Below are positions 25,262-32,501 of a stretch of DNA of 64,000 nt, one piece after another. The notes below the pieces were generated by a model. That model did not search any database. It saw nothing but the letters and a program-made list of their open reading frames with translations, and was not told where the DNA came from. The stretch spans positions 310,001 through 374,000 of the forward strand of contig NZ_CANKYM010000005.1 of NCBI RefSeq assembly GCF_947488185.1, written 5' to 3'. The stretch is from an uncultured Roseobacter sp. (GTDB taxonomy: Bacteria > Pseudomonadota > Alphaproteobacteria > Rhodobacterales > Rhodobacteraceae). Position numbers and translations under genes: made by a program. How positions within the stretch are numbered: the first letter of the stretch is position 1; each line of letters starts with the position of its first letter.

Positions 25262-25801
25262 TCAAAGGTTGCACGCCATCAGAATTTTTTCGTCCGGCGC
25301 CATCACGGGACGCCCGAACACGAGGTCGTCAGCGACGAGATGTTCGGGATTCTTGCCCGAATCGTAACCGCTTAACTCAATCAGCAGATGTGAATGCGCC
25401 TCGCATTTTGCTGCCACGAAACTGCGCAGTGTTTTGCCCTCCAGCGCAACCTCACCCAGTTGCAACCAGCTCTGATCCAGCGCCGGGCGCACTATGATCT
25501 GCTGTGTCGGCCCGGTCATGGCGGCATATCCGGAGAGAATCGACGCGGATACACCGCCCCCCAGAAGGAAGCAGAAGATCAAGGCGCGCAGCCCAAATCT
25601 CCGGGTGGCGCGGGGCGCGGTGGCGGACGATCTGATGTCGATCTCCGCCTCGATGTCAGTGAGCAGACCCTTTTCGGGCCGGCGCTCGTTGAGCATCTCC
25701 GCCAGCGGTGCAAGCATGCAAAGATCTTCGGGCTGCAGCGCCGGTGCCGCCCAGTCATCGCGGGCCCGCCAAAAGGCGAAGTGTTGAAGTATACGTTTCA
25801 T
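25262..25801 (-). CDS. Single-pass membrane protein, possible anti-sigma accessory
   Basis: A 179-residue protein with a basic cytoplasmic N-terminus, one membrane helix (ALIFCFLLGGGVSASILSGYAAM, about residues 73-95) and a periplasmic domain of 80 residues containing two cysteines (AAKCEAHSHLLIEL; LMACNL). Before the helix it has EKGLLTDIEAEIDI, resembling the LLEAIEQELD segment of the neighbouring cupin protein and the RskA layout. It sits between the molybdoenzyme gene and the ECF sigma gene. It may be a membrane sensor for that sigma; no confident family. Confidence 0.6.
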   Translation of the reverse strand: MKRILQHFAFWRARDDWAAPALQPEDLCMLAPLAEMLNERRPEKGLLTDIEAEIDIRSSATAPRATRRFGLRALIFCFLLGGGVSASILSGYAAMTGPTQQIIVRPALDQSWLQLGEVALEGKTLRSFVAAKCEAHSHLLIELSGYDSGKNPEHLVADDLVFGRPVMAPDEKILMACNL

Positions 25802-25898
25802 CGTTCCGGGTCATCGCTGACAGGTTTCGTGCGCGTCACTCAGACACGACGGGACGCGGTCGCCCATGGTTGCAGATGACGCAACGTCACAACAGATA

Positions 25899-26690
25899 TC
25901 AGATGCCAGCGTACCAGGCGTAGCCACGGTCTTCCCAATAACCTCCGCGCCCGCCGCCGACACCGGCAAAGCTGTCAACAACCTCGATCGCGCGAATGTA
26001 TTTCGCCATCTTGTAGCCCAACTGCCGCTCGACCCGCAGGCGCAAGGGCGCACCGTTCGGGACCGGAAGGGCCGATCCGTTCATGCCAAACGCAAGGATC
26101 GTCTGCGGGTGCATCGCATCCACCATATCAATCGTTTCGTAGTATTTGACCGCGCCCGACAGGCTGCGTTCGATCGTATCGAAACAGCGGATCAGGACGA
26201 AGTTGGCCCCGGGAAGCAAGCCGGCCCGATCCAGCACCGCGGACAGCGGCACACCGGTCCATTGCGCGATGCAGCTCCAGCCCTCGACACAGTCATGCCG
26301 CGTGATCTGGCGCCGCGTTGGCATCGCTTCAAGATCTGCCAGCGACAGGGTCTGCGGTCTTTTCACCAGCCCCGAAACCGAGAGCCGATAACCGCTGAAA
26401 CCGGTCGCGACATGCGCGAGATAGTCCGAGTCCTGTGGATCAGTCACACCGTTCGGACGCTGCGGCTGTCGAATGTCGAACCATTGAAACTCTTGTGCCA
26501 TGGCCTCCCGGTCCAACAGGCCGCGCTGTGCTGCCATGGTCAGACGGTTGGCACGCTCCATGTAATGGCGCAACGGGTCTGCAGGGTCCGCAAGCCGGTC
26601 GAACACCTTGCAGCCCCCCAGTGTTGCCGTGGCCAACCCAGCCCCGCCGAGGCGCAGCACAGTTCGGCGCGTGATCCTTGTTGCACACAT
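25899..26690 (-). CDS. Tat-exported molybdopterin-dependent oxidoreductase (sulfite-oxidase fold)
   Basis: A 263-residue periplasmic enzyme with a twin-arginine signal (TRRTVLRLGG) and the Oxidoreductase_molyb domain. The pattern RHDCVEGWSCIAQWTGVPLSAVL supplies the conserved cysteine that ligates molybdenum in the sulfite oxidase/MsrP superfamily. Later LRVERQLGYKMAKYIRAIEV is also typical. It lies one base after a cytochrome b561 gene, which would pass electrons between it and the quinone pool, as MsrQ does for MsrP. Substrate unknown. Confidence 0.88.
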   Translation of the reverse strand: MCATRITRRTVLRLGGAGLATATLGGCKVFDRLADPADPLRHYMERANRLTMAAQRGLLDREAMAQEFQWFDIRQPQRPNGVTDPQDSDYLAHVATGFSGYRLSVSGLVKRPQTLSLADLEAMPTRRQITRHDCVEGWSCIAQWTGVPLSAVLDRAGLLPGANFVLIRCFDTIERSLSGAVKYYETIDMVDAMHPQTILAFGMNGSALPVPNGAPLRLRVERQLGYKMAKYIRAIEVVDSFAGVGGGRGGYWEDRGYAWYAGI

Positions 26691-26691
26691 C

Positions 26692-27405
26692 TCACTCTCC
26701 TTCGTCGATGCGGTACCAGCCCGTCACCATCGCCCGCAGTTCATTCAGCGGGCCTGCCAGAACGACCATCACGATGTGCAGTACAAAAAATCCAAGCAGT
26801 AGAGCGGCGACACAAAAATGCAGCGTCCGCGCGGTCTGGCGGCCGCCCAGCAACTCTGGAAGCCACGGTGCTGCGGCATTCATTCCGGGCGACATCGCCA
26901 GCCCCGTCGCCACGATCAGAGGAAAAAGAGCAAAGAGCACGGCCCCATAGCTGAGCTTTTGCAGCGGCCCATAGGTGCGCCGATGGGGGAAATGAAACCG
27001 CGCATGGGTGCGAATGTCGGTCCCGAGGCTTTGCAGATCCCGCGCCGTTGGACGCAGGTTGCGCCAGAGGTGCCCCGAGACAAGCGCGGACACCAGCCAC
27101 AGAAACAGCGCGGACACCAGCACCCAGGCGAAAAAGAAATGAACGATCCGCCCGGTGGCCAGGTCCATACCGCTCGGGATAGTGGTCCAGGCAGGGAAGG
27201 CGCGCCCCTGCGTGCCAAGGGTCAGAACCGCGTTGTCAAAGCCAAAGCCCGACTGGTCCCCGATATAGAGCACCGGGTGCGCGTTAAAGATTTGCAGACC
27301 GGACCCGAGAAGGAACAGCAGCGAGATGGCCCAGCCCCAATGAGCCAGCCGGGTGGTCATCGTGTGTCGTTTGATCAACCGCTTGTTCGAATATCCTAGG
27401 TGCAT
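26692..27405 (-). CDS. Cytochrome b561-type membrane subunit
   Basis: A 237-residue inner-membrane protein with four to five hydrophobic segments and conserved histidines for b-type haem (IKRHTMTTRLAHWGWAISLL; FFFAWVLVSALFLW; LHFCVAALLLGFFVLHIVMV). It resembles the Ni,Fe-hydrogenase/thiosulfate-reductase cytochrome b group. The ATG at 27405 is chosen over a longer frame because the family starts close to the first haem histidine. First gene of the operon with the molybdoenzyme, the membrane protein, the ECF sigma and the cupin protein; preceded by an ECF-like promoter motif. Confidence 0.85.
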   Translation of the reverse strand: MHLGYSNKRLIKRHTMTTRLAHWGWAISLLFLLGSGLQIFNAHPVLYIGDQSGFGFDNAVLTLGTQGRAFPAWTTIPSGMDLATGRIVHFFFAWVLVSALFLWLVSALVSGHLWRNLRPTARDLQSLGTDIRTHARFHFPHRRTYGPLQKLSYGAVLFALFPLIVATGLAMSPGMNAAAPWLPELLGGRQTARTLHFCVAALLLGFFVLHIVMVVLAGPLNELRAMVTGWYRIDEGE

Positions 27406-27440
27406 CTGTCTCTCGTCGATCCAGTGTGATGTCTCAACAC

Positions 27441-27467
27441 TACGGTCCGATGCAGCAAAGAGTTTCA
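27441..27467 (-). promoter_or_regulatory. ECF-type promoter motif upstream of the cytochrome b561 operon
   Basis: On the minus strand TGAAAC, 17 bases, CGTA, ending 36 bases before the cytochrome b561 start. It would let the ECF sigma encoded in this operon activate its own transcription. It lies back to back with the matching fasciclin site. Confidence 0.65.
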
Positions 27468-27488
27468 GTCGCGCCCACGGCTGAATTT

Positions 27489-27515
27489 TGAAACTTTCCT
27501 GCGCGGCGGCTCGTC
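27489..27515 (+). promoter_or_regulatory. ECF-type promoter motif upstream of fasciclin gene
   Basis: TGAAAC, 17 bases, CGTC on the plus strand, ending about 53 bases before the fasciclin start. Divergent from the cytochrome b561 site, giving a shared control region. Confidence 0.65.
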
Positions 27516-27568
27516 TTTCGGACAGTCCCACCGAAAACGGGATGACCTAGGACATGAAAGGAACTCAG

Positions 27569-28120
27569 ATGATCCGCACACTTCGATTCTCTTCCACCAT
27601 TGCAGCCCTCTTGCTCGGCGGCGTGGCCTTTGCCGCCAATCCGGACGTAGGCGGCGCGCCCATGTTTGCCGACAAGAATATCGTGGAAAACGCGGTGAAC
27701 TCCGCCGATCACACGACCCTTGTCGCGGCCGTGCAGGCCGCCGGCCTTGTCGACGCGCTGATGGGCGACGGGCCCTTCACCGTCTTCGCCCCGGTGAACG
27801 ACGCCTTCGCCGCCCTGCCGGATGGCACCGTCGACACCCTGCTCCAGCCAGAAAACAAGGGCACGCTCACGAAGGTGCTCACCGCCCATGTGATCGCGGG
27901 CAAACTCTCGGGCGTTGAATTGATGACTAAGGCCCGCAACAGCGCCGACGGTTTTTTCCATCTGGAAACCCTCTCCGGCGATGCGCTGTCGGCGCAGGTG
28001 AAATCGGGCGCGCTCTATATCTATGACGAGAACGGTAACGCGGGGCGCGTGACCATCGCCGACGTCAACCAATCGAATGGCGTGATTCACGTCGTCGATA
28101 CAGTGCTGCTGCCCAAGTAA
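27569..28120 (+). CDS. Secreted fasciclin (FAS1) domain protein
   Basis: A 183-residue protein with a signal peptide ending VAFAA and a single FAS1 domain carrying both conserved boxes: H1 (GDGPFTVFAPVNDAFAALP) and H2 (NGVIHVVDTVLLP). FAS1 proteins act in adhesion and envelope stability. The ATG at 27569 is preferred over one at 27554 because AAAGGA lies 6 bases before it. Bacterial FAS1 genes are often targets of ECF sigma factors, and one such motif lies upstream. It could be exported by Sec alone or be a T2SS cargo. Confidence 0.9.
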   Translation: MIRTLRFSSTIAALLLGGVAFAANPDVGGAPMFADKNIVENAVNSADHTTLVAAVQAAGLVDALMGDGPFTVFAPVNDAFAALPDGTVDTLLQPENKGTLTKVLTAHVIAGKLSGVELMTKARNSADGFFHLETLSGDALSAQVKSGALYIYDENGNAGRVTIADVNQSNGVIHVVDTVLLPK

Positions 28121-28136
28121 GCCAAGCCGATACTTC

Positions 28137-28166
28137 GGAGAGAAGAGAGGCTGCCTCCTTCTCTCC
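28137..28166 (+). terminator. Hairpin after fasciclin gene
   Basis: GGAGAGAA pairs with TTCTCTCC and an inner GAGG with CCTC around a CTG loop, 17 bases after the stop. No clear T run follows, so it is a weak terminator or an mRNA-stabilising hairpin. Confidence 0.45.
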
Positions 28167-28259
28167 ATGTTCCATCCGTCACCGCTTCGCAGTTCGGCAA
28201 AGCAGCCGTTGCCAAGGTATGTGAACCTCGCTAGCCTGATCGCTCAAGGAGAAGCTTCA

Positions 28260-28310
28260 ATGACACCGAACAACATCGTCGTCGTATCCGAGAGGTGCAT
28301 GGTCCGATAA
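28260..28310 (+). CDS. Putative 16-residue leader peptide of the MFS efflux gene
   Basis: ATG at 28260 has a strong ribosome-binding site (AAGGAG, 9 bases upstream) and opens a frame encoding MTPNNIVVVSERCMVR, then TAA. Its last codons form the 5' arm of a long hairpin, and an intrinsic terminator follows 25 bases later, ahead of a drug-efflux-type gene. This is the arrangement of ribosome-controlled attenuators. The short size makes the call tentative. Confidence 0.5.
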   Translation: MTPNNIVVVSERCMVR

Positions 28311-28365
28311 CGGTATCCATATCCGTGACCATGCGCCCCCGAATTAAGTTCGGGGGCTTTTTTTT
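28294..28365 (+). promoter_or_regulatory. Attenuator-like leader: hairpin plus intrinsic terminator
   Basis: First hairpin: GGTGCATGGTC (28294-28304) pairs with GACCATGCGCC (28327-28337), 11 bp with one G-T. Terminator: GCCCCCGAA (28335-28343), loop TTAAG, TTCGGGGGC (28349-28357), then eight T. The two share three bases, so they partly compete. The 5' arm of the first hairpin overlaps the end of the leader peptide, so ribosome position could decide between them. Located 28 bases upstream of the efflux gene; it could also simply end the upstream transcript. Confidence 0.55.
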
Positions 28366-28392
28366 GTTCCAGGACCCGGAAAACAACACGAC

Positions 28393-29592
28393 ATGAAAGC
28401 CCGAACGCCTCCCCGCCTTGTCACGCTGATCCTGCTTACAGCGGTCTCGACCTTGTCGCTGAACATGTTCCTGCCGTCGCTTGCAAGCATCGCTGTCGAT
28501 CTCGATGCGCCCTACGCGACGGTGAGCCTTGCCGTCGCTGGCTATCTCGCTGTCACCGCAGTCATCCAGCTCATCGTTGGGCCGCTGTCCGATCGGGTTG
28601 GCCGACGGCCCGTCCTTCTGGCCTCACTCCTGATGTTCACCGGAGCATCGGCCCTTTGCGCGCTCGCAACGGATATCTGGATATTCCTCGTATTTCGAAT
28701 GCTGCAAGGTGGGATAATCACCGGATATGCGCTGTCTTTGGCCATTGTCCGGGACACCACCTCCGAGCGGGCGGCTGCGGGGGTGATCGGATACATCAGC
28801 ATGGCGATGGCCATCGCGCCGATGCTGGGCCCCATGCTCGGTGGGCTTCTGGACACAGGCTTTGGATGGCGCGCAAACTTCTACTTCTACATGGTCGCAG
28901 GTGCCGTGCTCACGGCGGTCTGTTGGGTGGATCTGGGGGAGACAAGACCAATCCGCACAGGGGCCCACACAGCAAATCCCGAGCGCATGCGTGACCTGCT
29001 CAAAGAACCCCTCTTCTGGGCGTTTTCCTCCTGCAGTGCCTTCTCTACCGGCGCCTTCTACATGTTTCTGACGGGTGCGCCCCTGGTGGCGCAGGCACAG
29101 TTTGGCGTGTCAACAGCGGAGCTAGGGGTATTGATCGGAACGATCACCGCCGGGTTCATGCTTGGTGGGCTTATCGCAGGCCGCCTGGCACCGAAATACA
29201 GGCCAACAACCATGATGATAGCAGGACGCCTCATCGCGTGCTTTGGCACCTCGGCGGGCATCGTTGCGATTCTGGCCGGGATCACGTCTCCTATTTTCTT
29301 CTTTGGCAGCACCGTTTTCGTCGGACTGGGAAACGGCATCACCATGCCAAGCAGCAACGCGTCAGCCATGTCAGTGCGACCGAACCTCGCCGGCAGCGCA
29401 ACAGGTGTGACAGGTGCCCTGGTCGTGGCGGCGGGTGCCGTCCTGACGACCCTTACAGGGCTCGCACTGCCGGCCGACGAACCGGCGCTGACGCTCTTGA
29501 TCCTGATGTTTGCAGCTTCAGCGGCGGGACTCGTGTCCGTGCTCCTCGCCATCAAGCTGCGCAATGTTCCGGAGGATCTGCGCGTCCGCTAA
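28393..29592 (+). CDS. MFS drug-efflux transporter, Bcr/CflA type
   Basis: A 399-residue transporter with 12 predicted membrane helices. The N-terminus TLILLTAVSTLSLNMFLPSL is typical of DHA1/Bcr-CflA exporters (bicyclomycin, chloramphenicol/florfenicol group). Motif A is GPLSDRVGRRPVLL in the loop between helices 2 and 3, and motif C-like glycines occur in SMAMAIAPMLGPMLGGLLD. It is preceded by an attenuator-like leader, so expression may be induced when translation is disturbed by an antibiotic. Actual substrate unknown. Confidence 0.88.
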   Translation: MKARTPPRLVTLILLTAVSTLSLNMFLPSLASIAVDLDAPYATVSLAVAGYLAVTAVIQLIVGPLSDRVGRRPVLLASLLMFTGASALCALATDIWIFLVFRMLQGGIITGYALSLAIVRDTTSERAAAGVIGYISMAMAIAPMLGPMLGGLLDTGFGWRANFYFYMVAGAVLTAVCWVDLGETRPIRTGAHTANPERMRDLLKEPLFWAFSSCSAFSTGAFYMFLTGAPLVAQAQFGVSTAELGVLIGTITAGFMLGGLIAGRLAPKYRPTTMMIAGRLIACFGTSAGIVAILAGITSPIFFFGSTVFVGLGNGITMPSSNASAMSVRPNLAGSATGVTGALVVAAGAVLTTLTGLALPADEPALTLLILMFAASAAGLVSVLLAIKLRNVPEDLRVR

Positions 29593-30421
29593 CCTAATTT
29601 GACAAACGGCGGCCAAAGCCAGTGCTGACCGCCTTCGCACCGGCAAACTCACGGCAATGCTTCAGGAGTTCGATAACTGGACAACATCATGACTTCCTCA
29701 AGCGGGTTAGCTACGCAAAAGCTTTGCACAATTGGACAGCTGAAACGCAGTAAGGCTGTCTCGTTCGAAAACCGCATAAAGTCCTGCATTCCAGTAGCTT
29801 AGGCCCGCGATCAAATACGACCGATACATTGAATGCGAAAGAAAAAAAGGAGTGGCTTTTGCGCCTAAAGCCCTGTCCCTCCGCCAACGTGTATGTCAGA
29901 GCATTGATAGACGGATGACAAAGCGCGACGCTGTCCCTGGCATTTTTTTGTTTCCCCACAAGCCTCTCTAACACTCGAAAACAGTCTTAGCCGCCGTCAA
30001 CACCTCCTGTTGCGACGGAGGGCAATGGAACGCTCGTTTTTGGGGAGTTGTCGCGGTCATCTTCCGATATGCCAAGAGGAGCTATTGGACCGCATACTGA
30101 CCTGAACAGCGATCATTCAAGGCGCACATGCGCTAAAGAGTTCGCGAACAAAAGAAGATCAGGAACGTAAGAGAAAGCTAAAATCCGCCTGCTGAGCGGC
30201 GCGTATATACATCCATATTTCCTTCCAAATCAGCAAAACATGATCACTTTTCCTTCCAAGCTCAGCAATGAGGGACCATTAACCGTCATTTTTGCCTAGA
30301 ATAGCGGAACGATATGTAGTGCCTCTCGGCATGCAGAATGAATTTATCGTTTGCCGAAGCACACGCATGCGTTGAACATGGTCCGAATAAGAAGACGACC
30401 AACAGGGAAAAGGGACAGACA
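29593..30421. other. Long intergenic region before the universal stress gene
   Basis: About 830 bases, more AT-rich than its surroundings. An 87-codon frame on the minus strand (29711-29974) has an unconvincing composition. No RNA gene, repeat or strong terminator was recognised. The last 100 bases should hold the promoter of the stress protein/symporter pair, whose ribosome-binding site is GGAAAAGGGA. Confidence 0.4.
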
Positions 30422-30859
30422 ATGACAACCAAACTGGTGATTGGCCTGGATGGGGAGGGGTCTGGCGACCGCGCTCTCACCTATGCCACGGATCTGGCGA
30501 AACGGATCGGAGATTGCGAACTTCTGGTCGCATATGTGATCGAGTGGTCGCCCTACTCGTTCCAGACCGCAGAAGAAAACGCCCAGCGTCACAAGCGGCG
30601 GGAAGAGGAGATATCCACCGCGATGTCGCGCGTGGTCGATCCGGCGGTCGAAGGCTTGAAGAAGAACGGCATGACCGCCTCCGGGATCGTGCGTCACGGC
30701 GATGTGGCCCATACGCTTAACAGCATCTGCGAGAAAGAGGGCGCGCATCAGATCATAGTGTGTCGCTCTTCCGAAGGCGGTATCACAAAACGCATTTTCG
30801 GCAGCTCGACCGCGAACCTCGTGATGAGCGCAACCGTGCCGGTCACGGTCATTGGATAA
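30422..30859 (+). CDS. Universal stress protein (UspA family)
   Basis: A 145-residue single-domain Usp protein: N-terminal strand KLVIGLDGEGSGDRALTYA and C-terminal nucleotide-binding-like motif (CRSSEGGITKRIFGSSTANLVMSATVPVTVI), close to the G-2x-G-9x-G(S/T) ATP-binding pattern. The ATG at 30422 is preferred to an upstream start because of the GGAAAAGGGA site. Twelve bases separate it from a sodium/alanine symporter gene, so it probably modulates that transporter, a pairing also seen for other Usp-transporter operons. Confidence 0.9.
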   Translation: MTTKLVIGLDGEGSGDRALTYATDLAKRIGDCELLVAYVIEWSPYSFQTAEENAQRHKRREEEISTAMSRVVDPAVEGLKKNGMTASGIVRHGDVAHTLNSICEKEGAHQIIVCRSSEGGITKRIFGSSTANLVMSATVPVTVIG

Positions 30860-30871
30860 GGGGACATTACA

Positions 30872-32416
30872 ATGAAAATCTTGAACAAAGCCCTGTTGGC
30901 AGCACCGGCAATTGCCGCCGCTCTGCCGGCACAAGCACAGGACGCGATGTCGCTGGACGAACGGGTAAATACCATTTTTGCGGAGTTCACCGGCCCCTTC
31001 GTGAGCCTGATCTTTGCTCCCCTGCCCGGCACAAGCTTTCCATGGATCGTTTTGTGGTTGGTTGTCGCGGCTTCGGTCTTCACGATCTATTTTTCTTTCG
31101 TGCAGCTGCGCTACTTCAGTCATGCGGTGTCGTTGGTAAAGGGTGACTATTCCGATCCGGACGATGCCGGTGAGGTCAGTCACTTCCAGGCCCTTGCGAC
31201 TGCCCTCTCAGGGACGGTTGGCCTCGGGAATATCGCGGGCGTCGCCGTTGCTGTCGGTATCGGCGGCCCCGGTGCCACATTCTGGATGATCCTCGCTGGT
31301 CTGCTTGGCATGGCCTCGAAGTTCACGGAATGTACGTTGGGTGTGAAGTACCGCAACGAATACCCGGACGGGACCGTCTCCGGTGGTCCGATGTACTACA
31401 TTTCCAAAGGGTTCAAGGAACGCGGGTTGCCGGGCGGTGGCGCCTTGGCGATCCTGTTCTCGGTCTTTTGTATCCTCGGGGCGCTTGGCGGCGGCAATAT
31501 GTTCCAGGCCAACCAGGCCCACGCGCAGATTGCCGGTATCGTTGGGGACTATCCGGGCTGGATCACCGGGCTGGTGTTCGCGGGCGTCGTCTTTGCGGTG
31601 ATCGTCGGTGGTATCAAGTCCATCGCTAATGTCACCGAGAAGGTCGTGCCGTTCATGGGTATCCTTTATGTCGGGGCGGCATTGGTTATCCTGCTGGTCA
31701 ACTATGACCAGATTGGCTGGGCGTTCGGTCAGATTTTTGCGGGGGCCTTTACCGGGCTGGGCGTTGCGGGCGGTTTTGTCGGCGCGCTGATCCAGGGTTT
31801 CAAGCGGGCGGCGTTCTCGAATGAAGCCGGTGTCGGGTCTGCCGCGATTGCGCACTCGGCAGTTCGGACCAAAGAGCCAATCACAGAAGGGTTCGTATCT
31901 CTGCTCGAACCCCTGATCGACACCGTGGTGATTTGCACAATGACGGCGCTGGTGATCACCATCTCCGGTCAGTTGCTCATTGATCCTGACACCGGGCTCT
32001 ACATGCTTGACGGCTCTGCGATTGCGACTGTTGACGGGAACTCCGGTGTGTCTCTGACATCAGCGGCCTTTGGCGCTTCGATCAGCTGGTTCCCCTATGT
32101 GCTGGCGATCGCCGTGGTGCTCTTTGCGTTCTCCACGATGATTTCCTGGTCGTACTATGGGTTGAAGAGCTGGACCTATCTCTTTGGCGAAGGAAAGACC
32201 TCAGAATTGATCTTCAAGGTCATCTTCTGCGTCTTCATCGTCATCGGTGCGGCCGCCAGCCTTGGGCCGGTTATCGATTTCTCCGATGCGGCGATCTTCG
32301 CAATGGCCGTGGTGAACATCACCGCGCTCTATTTCCTGATGTCGATTGTCCGCGAGGAACTGCGCTCCTATTCGGAACGTCTCCGGTCGGGTGAGATCAA
32401 GAAGTTCGCACACTAA
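30872..32416 (+). CDS. Alanine/glycine:cation symporter (AGCS family)
   Basis: A 514-residue secondary transporter with about eleven membrane helices. The family signature GTVGLGNIAGVAVAVGIGGPG lies near residue 115, and FSNEAGVGSAAIAHSAVRTKEP near 320. It begins with a signal-peptide-like helix ending ALPAQAQ, an N-terminal extension often seen in this family in marine alphaproteobacteria. It imports alanine or glycine with sodium or protons. Co-transcribed with the upstream stress protein and ended by a strong hairpin. Confidence 0.94.
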   Translation: MKILNKALLAAPAIAAALPAQAQDAMSLDERVNTIFAEFTGPFVSLIFAPLPGTSFPWIVLWLVVAASVFTIYFSFVQLRYFSHAVSLVKGDYSDPDDAGEVSHFQALATALSGTVGLGNIAGVAVAVGIGGPGATFWMILAGLLGMASKFTECTLGVKYRNEYPDGTVSGGPMYYISKGFKERGLPGGGALAILFSVFCILGALGGGNMFQANQAHAQIAGIVGDYPGWITGLVFAGVVFAVIVGGIKSIANVTEKVVPFMGILYVGAALVILLVNYDQIGWAFGQIFAGAFTGLGVAGGFVGALIQGFKRAAFSNEAGVGSAAIAHSAVRTKEPITEGFVSLLEPLIDTVVICTMTALVITISGQLLIDPDTGLYMLDGSAIATVDGNSGVSLTSAAFGASISWFPYVLAIAVVLFAFSTMISWSYYGLKSWTYLFGEGKTSELIFKVIFCVFIVIGAAASLGPVIDFSDAAIFAMAVVNITALYFLMSIVREELRSYSERLRSGEIKKFAH

Positions 32417-32423
32417 ACCTAAT

Positions 32424-32451
32424 CCTCAAGGCGGCATGTGCCGCCTTGAGG
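32424..32451 (+). terminator. Terminator after AGCS symporter
   Basis: An almost perfect palindrome with arms CCTCAAGGCGGCA and TGCCGCCTTGAGG just past the stop codon. No long T run, but it lies between convergent genes and may serve both strands. Confidence 0.65.
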
Positions 32452-32501
32452 AGCAAATTGCCTAAATGGTAACACGGGCGAACATCTTTTGATGTTCAAT
32501 C

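Noticed and set aside
29711..29974. An 87-codon minus-strand ORF in the intergenic region before the stress gene
   Set aside because: No ribosome-binding site, odd composition, and no protein-like pattern; treated as non-coding.
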